From NCBI RefSeq assembly GCF_000306945.1, contig NC_018518.1, forward strand, positions 2,294,001-2,358,000: a stretch of 64,000 bases of DNA, given 5' to 3'. This DNA comes from Bordetella pertussis 18323 (lineage in GTDB: Bacteria > Pseudomonadota > Gammaproteobacteria > Burkholderiales > Burkholderiaceae_B). Shown here piece after piece: positions 46,373 to 55,946 of this stretch. A program made the position numbers and the translations under genes. The notes under the pieces were generated by a model, which did not search any database, was not told where the DNA came from, and worked only from the letters and a program-made list of their open reading frames with translations. Position 1 is the first letter of the stretch. Every line of letters starts with the position of its first letter.

Positions 46373-46469
46373 CCGGCCGGGCTCCTTGAGTGAACTGGGA
46401 GGTTGGCGATTTCCAGTTTCTCAAATCCGGTTCGGATGAACCATGCATACAACCTATTGAATCTTCACA
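45427..46469 (-). mobile_element. IS481 copy 5
   Basis: 1,043 bp, minus orientation, with perfect CCTAGC duplications (45421-45426 and 46470-46475). The stretch before the transposase start reads CCAACCTCCC, different from other copies. The right target carries the stop of the binding-protein gene. Confidence 0.97.
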
Positions 46470-46470
46470 C

Positions 46471-47319
46471 CTAGCCGTGGCAGTCGGGCACTTCCTGGTC
46501 CAGGTACACGTCGAAGGCCACGTCGCGCGCCCATTTGGCCGTCATGGCCGTCCAGGCGCCCTCGCGGTGCCAGGCCTGCATCTGCGCGGCCAGCCAGGCC
46601 GCGTCGGCGGGCGCGGCCAGCCATACCAGTTCGGCGCGCGGCCCCTGCGGCGCCAACGTGGCCGAGAATTTCTTCCACTCGGGAAACTTCATCAGCGGCG
46701 CCCATACCGCATCGTCGATCAGCGCCAGGTCGCAGGCGCCTTCGCGCACCGCCACCAACGCATCGGACGGCGCGCGATAGGTGCGCACGGTCGCGCCATG
46801 GCGTTGCGCCAGCGCCTGCGCGCCCTGCGCGGCATCGGCCATGCATACGCTGCGCCCGGCCACGTCCTGCCAGCGCCGCAATGCGGTATCGCCGCGGATG
46901 ACCGCCTTGGGCGCGGTCGCATATCCAGTTCCCACCACCGCCATGCCGGGCGCCTGCGCGGCCAGCGGCGCGCCATCGCGCCGATCGGCCAGCACCAGGT
47001 CGACCGCGCCCGACGCCAACTGCGCGGCGGCGTCGCCGGCCGCCAGGCGGCGCAACTGCAGCGGCAGGCCCAGTTGCCGGGCCAGCCGTTCGGCCGCCAC
47101 GCCGTCCAGGCGTTCGGGCGTACGCACCTTCGCGCCGGCCAGCGGCGCATCCGCCAGGAACGGTACGCCGACGACCAGCACCCCGCGCGCGCACGCCGCC
47201 GCCAGCGGGTCGGCCGCGGCGCCGGGCTGCGCGGCCGCGCCGGGCAGCGCGGGCAGCGCCACGGCCAGCAGCGCGGCCAGGCACAGGCGGGAAAGATGGG
47301 AGGTAGACGGCGCGGTCAT
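46471..47319 (-). CDS. Periplasmic solute-binding protein, family 3-like (282 aa)
   Basis: A signal peptide (LCLAALLAVALPALPGAAA) and a bilobal binding fold with GVPFLADAPLAGA, ASGAVDLVLADRRDGA and VREGACDLALIDDAVWA. It lies downstream of the ABC permease on the same strand with a 36-bp gap, so it may be an extra or modified binding protein for that importer. The stop TAG is in the IS481 copy 5 target. Confidence 0.82.
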   Translation of the reverse strand: MTAPSTSHLSRLCLAALLAVALPALPGAAAQPGAAADPLAAACARGVLVVGVPFLADAPLAGAKVRTPERLDGVAAERLARQLGLPLQLRRLAAGDAAAQLASGAVDLVLADRRDGAPLAAQAPGMAVVGTGYATAPKAVIRGDTALRRWQDVAGRSVCMADAAQGAQALAQRHGATVRTYRAPSDALVAVREGACDLALIDDAVWAPLMKFPEWKKFSATLAPQGPRAELVWLAAPADAAWLAAQMQAWHREGAWTAMTAKWARDVAFDVYLDQEVPDCHG

Positions 47320-47355
47320 GGCGATGAAGGCGCGGGCGCCAGGCCCGCGCGTGGT

Positions 47356-48129
47356 TCAGACGTATTGGTAGCGCAACAGGCGATGCTTGAGGTTTTCCAG
47401 CACGAACTGGTCGATCAACGCGGCCAGCACGGCAATGACCAGGATGTTGGTCATCACGCCGGTCATGTCGGCGATCTCGCCCGAGTAGGCCAGCGAACGG
47501 CCCAGCCCCTTGCCGAAGCCGATCAGCATCTCGGCCGAGATGAGCGCGCGCCAGGCATTGCCGAAGGCCAGTTGCGCGCCGGTGATCAGCTCGGGCATGA
47601 CCGCCGGCAGGTAGACGCGCTTGATCAGCCCCCAGCGCGTCGCCCCCATCACGCGGGCGGCCGAGACGTGCACGCGCTGCACGGACTCGGTCGCGTTCAT
47701 GACGCTGAGCGCGGCCGGAAAGAACGCCGACAGCGCCACCACCACGATGATGGGCGTGTTGCCGAAGCCCATCACGATGAGGAACAGCGGCACCCAGGCG
47801 ATCGACGGGATCGACTGCAGGATGACGATGGCGCTGCGCAGCACTTCGCGGAAGAAGAACAGCACCGCGGCGACCAGGCCGAAGCCGATACCGGCGGCCA
47901 GCGCCAGGCCATAGCCCGCGCCCAGGCGTCCCAGCGTGCCCAGCAGGCTCTGGTGGAACGAAGCCTGGCCGAGGTCCTCGACCAGGCGCTGCGCCACGGT
48001 GGGCACGCCCGGCATCAGGAAATCAGGCAGGACCCAGGCCGCCGCCTGCCACAGCGCCAGGATGAATAGCACGCCAAGCACCCCGGCGAGGTGCTTGCGT
48101 GCGCCGGTTACACGGGTGGAGGAGCTCAA
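47356..48129 (-). CDS. ABC importer permease, SsuC/TauC type (257 aa)
   Basis: Six hydrophobic helices and the EAA loop near residues 150-175 (VSAARVMGATRWGLIKRVYLPAVMPELITG), which docks the ATPase. It belongs to the sulfonate/taurine/nitrate permease family. Its start overlaps the 3' end of the binding-protein gene at 48126 (ATGA-type coupling). Confidence 0.9.
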   Translation of the reverse strand: MSSSTRVTGARKHLAGVLGVLFILALWQAAAWVLPDFLMPGVPTVAQRLVEDLGQASFHQSLLGTLGRLGAGYGLALAAGIGFGLVAAVLFFFREVLRSAIVILQSIPSIAWVPLFLIVMGFGNTPIIVVVALSAFFPAALSVMNATESVQRVHVSAARVMGATRWGLIKRVYLPAVMPELITGAQLAFGNAWRALISAEMLIGFGKGLGRSLAYSGEIADMTGVMTNILVIAVLAALIDQFVLENLKHRLLRYQYV

Positions 48130-49125
48130 AGCTTACGCGCCTCTTGCCAGGACAGGTCGACGATGCTCGAGACGTCGTACGGCTTGCCGTCGCGCGTCTT
48201 GAGCGAGCCCTGGGCCTGCAGGATATCGGCGATCTCCTGCAGGCGGTTGGTGTCCTTGTCGGTCAGCTTGGGCGTGAACACCTGCGTGCTGATGGCCTCG
48301 GAGATCACCGTCTCGCGCGGCAGCTCGCCGCGGGTCAGGGTCTTGAGAGTGGGTTCGGCGATGAAGTAGGAAGCGATCAGGCGCGACGCGTCGGCCGGCT
48401 TGTTCTGCAGCAGGTCGATGGCTTCCTTCTGCGCGTCGAGCGCCTTCCAGACGTCATCCTTGCGCTTGGCCAGCACATCGCCGGAAGTGATCACCACCAT
48501 GCAGGGGAACGGCCAGGCCTGCCCCACTTCGTAGATCTGCTTGACCGGCGCCACCAGCTGGGCGATGCGGTCGTACGGCTCGAACAGGAACGCGGCGTCC
48601 ACGCGCTTGCCGACCAGCGACTGCACCGCGACGGCGGGGCTGCCCCCCCATGACATTGACGTCGTCGGCGCCCAGCTTGCCTTCCTTGAGCACCACGCCC
48701 TTGAGCACCACGTCGGCAGTGCTGCCTTCGGCCTGCGAGGCCAGGGTCTTGCCCTTCAGGCCGGCGATATCCTTGATGTCGGAATCGTCGCGCACCAGCA
48801 GCGAATGGTAGCCCTGCTGCGCGCCGCCCACCACTTTCAGGTCGGCTCCCTTCGAGGCCCAGGCCACGGCGTTGGTGAAACCCAGCACGCCGATGTCGAG
48901 CTGGCCGCCCACGATGGCCTTGATCAGGTCGGTGCCCGACTTGAATTCGATCAGCTCCGAGTCCAGCCCGGCCTTCTTGTAGTAGCCGCCTTCTTGCGCG
49001 ACGATGGCCTGCGCATCGTCCATCACGCGCAGATAGCCCACGCGGAATTTCTCGGCGGCCATCGCCGGGGCGGCGGCCAGCAGCGCCGCGGCCAGCGGCA
49101 GGGACAGCCATTGCTTCAGTTTCAT
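48126..49125 (-). pseudogene. ABC importer substrate-binding protein, frameshifted in a poly-G tract
   Basis: The start MKLKQWLSLPLAAALLAAAPAMA is a signal peptide, followed by AEKFRVGYLRVMDDAQAIVAQEGGYYKKAG, an SsuA/TauA-type fold. At 48643-48649 the coding strand has seven G residues after NVM. Six would read VNVMGGSPAVAVQSL and join the downstream frame, which continues to QEARKL. The single extra G truncates the protein about halfway. Without it the importer lacks its cognate receptor. Confidence 0.93.
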
Positions 49126-49209
49126 GATGCGAGTCTCCAGGGATCGGCAAATAGGCCGCGGGCCGGCGGGCCCGCGACACGGTATCGGTATGACGGAACG
49201 AGGCCTGCC

Positions 49210-49986
49210 TCAGGCGGCCAGCGCTACCTTGGGGCCATGGCCGTGGCCATGGCTGTCGACTTCGATGCCGAGCAGACGCAGGATTTCCCGCTTCTCGCTG
49301 GCCAGGTCGGACAGGTCGTGGCTCTTGGCGCGGTGGGCCAGGTTGAATTCGCGCAGCACGCGGGCCGGGCGCTGGCTGAACACGACGATGCGGTCGGCCA
49401 GGAACAGGGCTTCGTCGACGTCGTGGGTGACCAGCACCACCGACGGCTTCTCCTGCTCGATCAGCTGGCGCAGCACGTCCTGCAGGCTCAGCCGGGTCAG
49501 GGCATCCAGCGCGCCGAAAGGCTCGTCCATCAGCAGGGTCTGCGGCTGGGCGATGAAGGCGCGCGCCAAGGCGGCGCGCTGACGCATGCCGCCGGAAACC
49601 TGATGGGGATAGTAGGCGTCGAAACCGCCCAGGCCGACGCGCTCGAGCCAGTGCACGGCCTGCTGGCGCGCCTGCGCCTTGGGCGCGTTCTGGAATTCCA
49701 ACGCCAGCGCCACGTTGTCGCGCAGCGTCAGCCACGGATAGAGGGCGTGCTCCTGGAACACCAGGGTGCGGCTGGGGTGCGGCCCCTGCACCGGCTTGCC
49801 GTCGGCCAGCACACGGCCCTGCGAGGCCTGCTCCAGGCCGGCCGCCAGATGCAGCAGGGTCGATTTGCCGCAGCCCGAGGGACCGACCAGCGCAACCAGC
49901 TCGCCGGTCTTGAATTCGCTGGAAAAGCCCTCCACGACGTTGAGCGAGCCGAAGCTCTTGTGGACGTGATCGAAAGTCAGATTCAT
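49210..49986 (-). CDS. ABC importer ATPase, SsuB/TauB type (258 aa)
   Basis: Walker A GPSGCGKST, Q-loop VFQEHALYPWLT, signature VSGGMRQR, Walker B LLMDEPFGALD and switch LVTHD. It heads the operon ATPase - binding protein - permease - second binding protein. The C-terminal HGHGHG tract is unusual. Substrate inferred only as sulfonate/taurine class. Confidence 0.9.
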   Translation of the reverse strand: MNLTFDHVHKSFGSLNVVEGFSSEFKTGELVALVGPSGCGKSTLLHLAAGLEQASQGRVLADGKPVQGPHPSRTLVFQEHALYPWLTLRDNVALALEFQNAPKAQARQQAVHWLERVGLGGFDAYYPHQVSGGMRQRAALARAFIAQPQTLLMDEPFGALDALTRLSLQDVLRQLIEQEKPSVVLVTHDVDEALFLADRIVVFSQRPARVLREFNLAHRAKSHDLSDLASEKREILRLLGIEVDSHGHGHGPKVALAA

Positions 49987-50140
49987 GGGCTTGCTCGGGC
50001 ACCGCGGCGCCAAACGAAAGGACAGGCCCTAATCTAACAATCGGTTATATGAACACAAACTATATTTATAGAATGTTTTAACTACCTGTCGTTATAAGCA
50101 TGCCGCGGGCGGCCGGCCAGGCCGCGCGCGGGCGCCCCGC

Positions 50141-51745
50141 TTACGCCTCGATGCCGCGCGAAGCCAGGTAATCCTCGTAGCCGCCGCGATAGTCGACCAG
50201 CTCGCCGTCGGGCAGGATCTCGATGATGCGCGTGGCCAGCCCCGAGACGAACTCGCGGTCGTGCGACACGAAAATCAGCGCGCCTTCGTACTTTTCCAGC
50301 GCGAACTGCAGCGATTCGATGGATTCCATGTCCAGGTGGTTGGTGGGCTCGTCGAGCAGCATGACGTTGTGCCGGCCCAACATCAGGCGGCCGAAGGTCA
50401 TGCGGTTCTTCTCGCCGCCGGACAGCACCTTGGGCGCCTTGGGGAGATCGTCGCCGGAGAACAGCAGCCGGCCCAGCGCGGACCGGATCGACTGGTCGTC
50501 GTCGCCCGGCTGGCGATGCTCGGCCATCCAGTCGAACAGGTTGATGTCGCCCTGCTGGAACTGGTCGGACACGTCCTGGGCCATGTAGCCGATGTCGGCG
50601 TTCTCGGACCACTTGACGGTGCCCGAATCCGGCGCCAGGTCGGTCGCCAGCATGCGCAGCAGCGTGGTCTTGCCCACCCCGTTGGCGCCGATGATGGCGA
50701 CTTTCTCGCCGGCGTCGACCATGGCGGAGAAATCGCGGATGACCGGCTGGTCGTACGACTTGGACAGCTTCTCGATCGTGACCGCCAGGCGGTGCATGAC
50801 CTTGTTCTGCTCGAAGCGGATGTACGGGTTCTGGCGCGACGAGGACTTGACCTCGACCTGGTCGGCCTTGATGCGGTCGATCTGCTTCAGGCGCGACGTG
50901 GCCTGGCGCGACTTGGACTTGTTGGCCGCGAACCGGCGCACGAAGTCCTGCAGTTCGACGATGCGCTCCTTGGCCTTGGCGTTGTTGGCCGTCAGGCGCT
51001 CGCGGGCCTGGGTGGAGGCCAGCATGTAGTCATCGTAGTTGCCGGGGTAGACGCGGATCTCGCCATAGTCCACGTCTGCCATGTGGGTGCAGACCTGGTT
51101 CAGGAAGTGCCGGTCGTGGCTGATGATGATCATCGTGCTCTGGTAGCCGTTGAGCACGTTCTCCAGCCAGCGGATCGTATTGATGTCCAGGTTGTTGGTG
51201 GGCTCGTCCAGCAGCAGCACGTCGGGGTTGGAGAACAGCGCCTGCGCCAGCAGCACGCGCAGCTTCCAGCCGGGCGCGATTTCGCGCATGAGCAGGTTGT
51301 GCTGGTCCACGGCGATCTCCAGGCCTAGCAGGAGTTCGCCGGCGCGCGCTTCGGCCGTGTAGCCGTCGTATTCGGCGAACTTGGCTTCCAGGTCGGCCGC
51401 GCGCATGTAGTCGTCTTCGGTGGCCTCGGGGTTGGCGTAGATCGCGTCGCGCTCGGACATGGCCGCCCACATCTCGGTGTGGCCCATCATGACCACGTCC
51501 AGCACCCGCACCTCCTCGAAGGCGAACTGGTCCTGGCGCAGCTTGCCCAGCCGCACGCCGGGTTCGAGCGACACGTTGCCCGCCGAGGGCTCGAGGTCGC
51601 CGCCGATGATTTTCATGAAGGTCGACTTGCCGGAACCGTTGGCCCCGATCAGACCATACCGGTTGCCTTCCCCGAACTTGACGCTGACGTTTTCGAAAAG
51701 CGGCTTGGGGCCGAACTGGATAGTGAGATTGGCAGTGGAAATCAC
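50141..51745 (-). CDS. ybiT: ABC-F family ATPase, YbiT type (534 aa)
   Basis: Two ABC domains joined by a basic linker, with no membrane segments: GANGSGKST and [18 protein letters not shown], then [17 protein letters not shown] and [17 protein letters not shown]. The first domain has the altered signature [11 protein letters not shown] of YbiT-like proteins. ABC-F factors act on the ribosome E site. The likely start is a GTG at 51745 ([11 protein letters not shown]). Confidence 0.9.
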   Translation of the reverse strand: MISTANLTIQFGPKPLFENVSVKFGEGNRYGLIGANGSGKSTFMKIIGGDLEPSAGNVSLEPGVRLGKLRQDQFAFEEVRVLDVVMMGHTEMWAAMSERDAIYANPEATEDDYMRAADLEAKFAEYDGYTAEARAGELLLGLEIAVDQHNLLMREIAPGWKLRVLLAQALFSNPDVLLLDEPTNNLDINTIRWLENVLNGYQSTMIIISHDRHFLNQVCTHMADVDYGEIRVYPGNYDDYMLASTQARERLTANNAKAKERIVELQDFVRRFAANKSKSRQATSRLKQIDRIKADQVEVKSSSRQNPYIRFEQNKVMHRLAVTIEKLSKSYDQPVIRDFSAMVDAGEKVAIIGANGVGKTTLLRMLATDLAPDSGTVKWSENADIGYMAQDVSDQFQQGDINLFDWMAEHRQPGDDDQSIRSALGRLLFSGDDLPKAPKVLSGGEKNRMTFGRLMLGRHNVMLLDEPTNHLDMESIESLQFALEKYEGALIFVSHDREFVSGLATRIIEILPDGELVDYRGGYEDYLASRGIEA

Positions 51746-52125
51746 GGTGTATGTGCGAGCCTGACGCGCCGCAAGGGCGCAATGGAGATAAATCCGGCAG
51801 TGTACCAAGTTGCGCCGCTCGCCTCGCCGACACGCCGCAGGCGCCGCTGCGGAGATATCTGTACAGGTGCTAGGGTTATTCCCGACGTTAGGCAGATTGT
51901 CAGCCAGCGCCATGCAAGGTTTAATCCCCCAGGGCCGATTGATAATGAAAGGCTACTGAAAGAAACACGGTTTTGTATGCAAATGTTTGCATACCCCGTC
52001 CGGCGCTGCCAGTGCCCTTCAGTATTCAATACCAATCGGCTCGCGCAGCGGCGCGATCCCTCGCGCAAGACTTACCGCAGTAACAAAAAGCTGGTCCTTG
52101 TAGTCCACTCAGGAGACAACACGCC
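51746..52125. other. 380-bp intergenic region between ybiT and the TRAP transporter
   Basis: It holds divergent control regions. No gene is seen. The notable feature is a perfect 20-bp palindrome at 51975-51994. An AT-richer stretch (51900-51990) probably contains the TRAP promoter. Confidence 0.6.
51975..51994 (+). promoter_or_regulatory. Perfect 20-bp operator-like palindrome upstream of the TRAP operon
   Basis: GTATGCAAATGTTTGCATAC, perfectly symmetric, about 132 bp before the binding-protein ATG. The size and form fit a dimeric regulator such as a GntR-family repressor, commonly used for TRAP transporters. No regulator gene is adjacent. Confidence 0.6.
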
Positions 52126-53250
52126 ATGCAACACGTTACGCAGTCCCGTCGCAAATTCATTTCCGGTGCCGGAGCGGTCGCGGGGACCGCCGTGCTGGGA
52201 TTTCCCGCCGTCACGCGCGCCCAGGGCTCCCCGGTGAGCATGCGGTTCCAGAGCACCTGGCCCGCCAACGATATTTTCCACGAGTTCGCCCAGGATTACG
52301 CCCGCAAGGTCAACGATATGGCCGAAGGCCAGCTCAAGATCGAGGTGCTGCCGGCCGGCGCGGTCGTCAAGGCTTTCGACCTGCTCGACGCGGTATCGGC
52401 CGGCACGCTGGACGGCGGCCACGGCGTGGTGGCGTACTGGTATGGCAAGAACACGGCGGTGGCGCTGTGGGGTTCGGGCCCCTCGTTCGGCATGGACGCC
52501 AACATGCTGCTGGCCTGGCACGAATATGGCGGCGGCAAGGAGCTCTTGACTGAAATCCAGAAGGCCATGGGCGTGAACGTGACCTCGCTGATGTACGGCC
52601 CCATGCCGACCCAGCCGTTCGGCTGGTTCAAGAAACCCATCACCAAGGCCGACGACGTCAAGGGCGCGAAATTCCGCACCGTGGGCCTGGCCATCGACAT
52701 GTACAGCGCCATGGGCGCGGCGGTCAACGCCCTGCCCGGCGGTGAAATCGTGCCCGCCCTGGACCGCGGCCTGCTCGACGGCGCCGAATTCAACAACGCC
52801 TCGTCCGACCTGGCGCTGGGCTTCCAGGACGTCTCCAAGATCTGCATGCTGCAGAGCTTCCACCAGAGCGCCGAGCAGTTCGAGATCCTGTTCAACAAGA
52901 ACAAGTACGACGCCCTGCCCAAGCACCTCAAGCACATCCTGGCGTACGCCGCGCAGGCGGCCAGCGCCGACATGTCGTGGAAGGCCGCGGACCGCTACTC
53001 CAAGGACTACATCAAGCTGCAGAAGGACCACAACGTCAAGTTCTACAAGACGCCCGACGCCATACTGCAGCAGCAGCTCAAGATCTGGGACGAGATGATC
53101 GCCAAGCGCTCGGCCGAGAATCCGTTGTTCAAGAAAGTGCTGGATTCGCAACGCCAGTTCGCCGAACGCGCCGGCCGTTGGAGCAACGATACCAACGTCA
53201 ATTTCCGCATGGCGTTCAATCACTACTTCGCCCGCAAGCAACCCGCTTGA
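52126..53250 (+). CDS. TRAP transporter substrate-binding protein, DctP family (374 aa)
   Basis: Twin-arginine-type signal (SRRKFISGAGAVAGTAVLG) followed by a DctP/TakP-like fold (SMRFQSTWPANDIFHEFAQDYARKV, ALDRGLLDGAEFNNASSDLALGF). The conserved GAKFRTVG contains the carboxylate-binding Arg. It likely binds an organic or 2-oxo acid. First gene of a complete TRAP operon. Confidence 0.93.
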   Translation: MQHVTQSRRKFISGAGAVAGTAVLGFPAVTRAQGSPVSMRFQSTWPANDIFHEFAQDYARKVNDMAEGQLKIEVLPAGAVVKAFDLLDAVSAGTLDGGHGVVAYWYGKNTAVALWGSGPSFGMDANMLLAWHEYGGGKELLTEIQKAMGVNVTSLMYGPMPTQPFGWFKKPITKADDVKGAKFRTVGLAIDMYSAMGAAVNALPGGEIVPALDRGLLDGAEFNNASSDLALGFQDVSKICMLQSFHQSAEQFEILFNKNKYDALPKHLKHILAYAAQAASADMSWKAADRYSKDYIKLQKDHNVKFYKTPDAILQQQLKIWDEMIAKRSAENPLFKKVLDSQRQFAERAGRWSNDTNVNFRMAFNHYFARKQPA

Positions 53251-53256
53251 CCGGAC

Positions 53257-53311
53257 CGGCTTGCGCCGGCGCTGCGCGCCGTGGGACGGCGGGCAGCGCC
53301 GGCGCAAGCCG
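53257..53311 (+). repeat. Long hairpin between TRAP binding-protein and permease genes
   Basis: Perfect 19-bp arms (53257-53275 and 53293-53311; CGGCTTGCGCCGG... and its complement) with a 17-nt loop, 6 bp after the dctP-type stop. No T tract. It is suited to protecting the binding-protein message or reducing permease expression. Confidence 0.8.
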
Positions 53312-53376
53312 TGCCGCGTCGCGACGCGCTCGCGCAGCGCGTTACTCCTCCCATCCCATGAACGGGGCCCGCGCTC

Positions 53377-54000
53377 ATGCTGCGATTGATACGTTTGGTA
53401 GACAGGCTGTCCACTTTCGTGGGCCAGGCCTTTGCCTGGCTCATTGTCGTCCTTACCCTGCACATATGCTGGGAAGTCTCGGCGCGCTACATCCTCAACA
53501 CGCCCAGCGCCTGGGCCTTCGACCTGCAACTGATGTACTACGGCATCCTGTTCATGATGGCGGGCGCCTATACGCTGGCCAAGAACGGCCACGTACGCGG
53601 TGACATCCTCTACGGTTTCCTGCCGCCGCGCGTGCAGGCCGGACTGGACCTGCTGCTGTACATCCTGTTTTTCATTCCCGGCGTCGTCGCCATGGTGTGG
53701 GCCGGCTGGTACTACGCCGGCGAGTCGATCGCCATCCGCGAACACTCGTCGCTGATGGCCAACGGGCCGCCCATCTATCCGTTCAAGGCTTTCATCCCGA
53801 TCGCCGGCGCGTTCCTGCTGCTGCAGGGCCTGGCCGAGATCGCGCGCTGCCTGCTGTGCCTGCGCAAGGGCCAATGGCCGTCGCGCGCCGAAGACGTGGA
53901 AGAGGTCGACGTCGACAAGCTCAAGGAAATGGTGCACGTCAAGGACGAAGACATCGCCGAGCTGGACCAATACGTTGAAAAGGGAGAGCAGACCCGATGA
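53377..54000 (+). CDS. TRAP transporter small permease, DctQ family (207 aa)
   Basis: Four hydrophobic helices with the family segments WEVSARYILNTPSAWAFDLQ and GAYTLAKNGHVRGDILY. The C-terminal cytosolic tail is long and acidic. It overlaps the large-permease start at 53997 (ATGA). Confidence 0.92.
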   Translation: MLRLIRLVDRLSTFVGQAFAWLIVVLTLHICWEVSARYILNTPSAWAFDLQLMYYGILFMMAGAYTLAKNGHVRGDILYGFLPPRVQAGLDLLLYILFFIPGVVAMVWAGWYYAGESIAIREHSSLMANGPPIYPFKAFIPIAGAFLLLQGLAEIARCLLCLRKGQWPSRAEDVEEVDVDKLKEMVHVKDEDIAELDQYVEKGEQTR

Positions 54001-55898
54001 AAATCCACAAAGCACTGTGGTTCGGTTTGTCGTGCATCGGGCTGGTGTTGTTGATGATCGCTTTCCTGACCCCGTGGGACCATCTGGCCACGGGGCACAT
54101 CGGGCTGCTGATGCTGGCCCTGATCGTCGTCGCCATCATGCTGGGCTTTCCGACCGCCTTCACGCTCATGGGCATGGGCGTGCTGTTCACCTTCCTGGCC
54201 TATTTCATGCAGCACGAGGACGGCGCGCGCGCGGTCCGCCAGACGCTGGACCTGATGGTGCAGCGCACGTACGCCACCATGACCAACGACTCGCTGATCT
54301 CGGTGCCGCTGTTCGTGTTCATGGGCTATCTGGTGGAGCGAGCCAACCTGATCGAACGGCTGTTCCGCTCCATGCATCTGGCGCTGGCGCGCCTGCCCGG
54401 CGCGCTGGGCGTGGCCACCCTGATCACCTGCGCCATCTTCGCCACCGCCACCGGCATCGTCGGCGCGGTGGTCACGCTGATGGGCCTGCTGGCCATGCCG
54501 GCCATGCTCAAGGCCGGCTACAGCGTGCGCCTGACCGCGGGCTCGATCACGGCCGGCGGCTGCCTGGGCATCCTGATCCCGCCTTCGGTCATGCTGATCG
54601 TCTACGGCGCGACCACCGGCGTGTCGGTGGTGCAACTGTACGCCGGCGCGTTCTTTCCGGGCATCATGCTGGCGGGCCTGTACGTGCTGTACGTCATGGT
54701 CGTGGCCAAGCTGCGCCCGGACATGGCGCCGCCGCTGTCCAAGGAGGAACGCCATATCCCCTTGCAGCCTGGCGCCGAAGTGCTGCGCCAGCAAGGCCAT
54801 CGCCATGCCGTGCCCGGGCTGCTGGCCGGGCTGTTCAAGCGCCGCGATCCGCAAGTGACCGGCAGCTTCCTGGCGCGCAACCTGATGCTGGTGGTCGCGC
54901 CGCTGGCGGCCTTCGTGCTGATCACCGGGGCCACCTACGACACCTTGACCGAGCCGCCGGTCGTCTACGAGATCCCGGATGAATTGCGGCTGGGCAGCGG
55001 CGACAGCTTCGACAGCGGACTGGCCGAACCGCCCAGCGAGGACGGCGGGCTCGCCGAGCCGCCCGGCGCGGCCGCGGCGCCCGAGACAGCGGCCGCGCAG
55101 GTCGAGGCGGCCGAAGCCGCCGAGGACGCCGCCGCCGAACGCTTGCCGGCGCCTTACGGATTCTGGATCTTCTTCGCGGTCTGCGTGGCGCTGCTGGCGG
55201 TCTTCTATGCGCTGCTGAACTGGAGCCGCCTGGAAGTGTTCCGGCTGCTGATGAGCTCGTTCTTCCCGCTGGCCCTGATGATCGTGGCGGTGCTGGGCTC
55301 GATCGTGTTCGGCCTGGCCACGCCCAGCGAGGCGGCCGCCATGGGCGCGCTGGGCGGCGCCCTGCTCGCGCTGGCCTACCGGCGCCTGACCATGCCGGTG
55401 CTCAGGGAATCGGTGTACCTGACGGCCAAGACCAGCGCCATGGTGTGCTGGCTGTTCGTCGGCTCGTCGATTTTCTCGGCGGCCTTCGCGCTGCTGGGCG
55501 GCCAGGGCATCGTGGAACAATGGGTGCTATCGCTGGGGCTGACGCCGATCCAGTTCATGCTGCTGGCGCAGATCATCATCTTCCTGCTGGGCTGGCCGCT
55601 GGAGTGGACGGAGATCATCGTGATCTTCATGCCGATCTTCGTGCCGCTGCTCAAGGCCTTCGGCATCGACCCGCTGTTCTTCGGCCTGCTGGTGGCGCTG
55701 AACCTGCAGACGGCGTTCCTGTCGCCGCCGGTGGCCATGTCGGCCTTCTACCTGAAGGGCGTGGCGCCGCCGCACGTGACGCTGAACCAGATTTTCCTGG
55801 GTATGATGCCGTTCATGGGCATTCAGTTGCTGGCCATCTTCCTGCTGTACATGTTCCCTGGCATCGGCCTGTGGCTGCCCACGGTCCTGTACCGCTAG
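53997..55898 (+). CDS. TRAP transporter large permease, DctM family, with an inserted linker (633 aa)
   Basis: About 12 hydrophobic helices of the DctM family (GFPTAFTLMGMGVLFTFLA, SVPLFVFMGYLVERANLIERLF, GILIPPSVMLIVYGATTGVSV). Usual length is about 430-ish; this one is about 200 longer because of an insert at about 245-385, partly Ala/Glu/Pro-rich (GLAEPPSEDGGLAEPPGAAAA). The insert also contains one hydrophobic segment near 293-313. Confidence 0.9.
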   Translation: MKIHKALWFGLSCIGLVLLMIAFLTPWDHLATGHIGLLMLALIVVAIMLGFPTAFTLMGMGVLFTFLAYFMQHEDGARAVRQTLDLMVQRTYATMTNDSLISVPLFVFMGYLVERANLIERLFRSMHLALARLPGALGVATLITCAIFATATGIVGAVVTLMGLLAMPAMLKAGYSVRLTAGSITAGGCLGILIPPSVMLIVYGATTGVSVVQLYAGAFFPGIMLAGLYVLYVMVVAKLRPDMAPPLSKEERHIPLQPGAEVLRQQGHRHAVPGLLAGLFKRRDPQVTGSFLARNLMLVVAPLAAFVLITGATYDTLTEPPVVYEIPDELRLGSGDSFDSGLAEPPSEDGGLAEPPGAAAAPETAAAQVEAAEAAEDAAAERLPAPYGFWIFFAVCVALLAVFYALLNWSRLEVFRLLMSSFFPLALMIVAVLGSIVFGLATPSEAAAMGALGGALLALAYRRLTMPVLRESVYLTAKTSAMVCWLFVGSSIFSAAFALLGGQGIVEQWVLSLGLTPIQFMLLAQIIIFLLGWPLEWTEIIVIFMPIFVPLLKAFGIDPLFFGLLVALNLQTAFLSPPVAMSAFYLKGVAPPHVTLNQIFLGMMPFMGIQLLAIFLLYMFPGIGLWLPTVLYR

Positions 55899-55946
55899 AA
55901 TCCCTGCCCCGCGTGGCCGGTCCCCGTTTCATGGAGTCGTCGTCGT

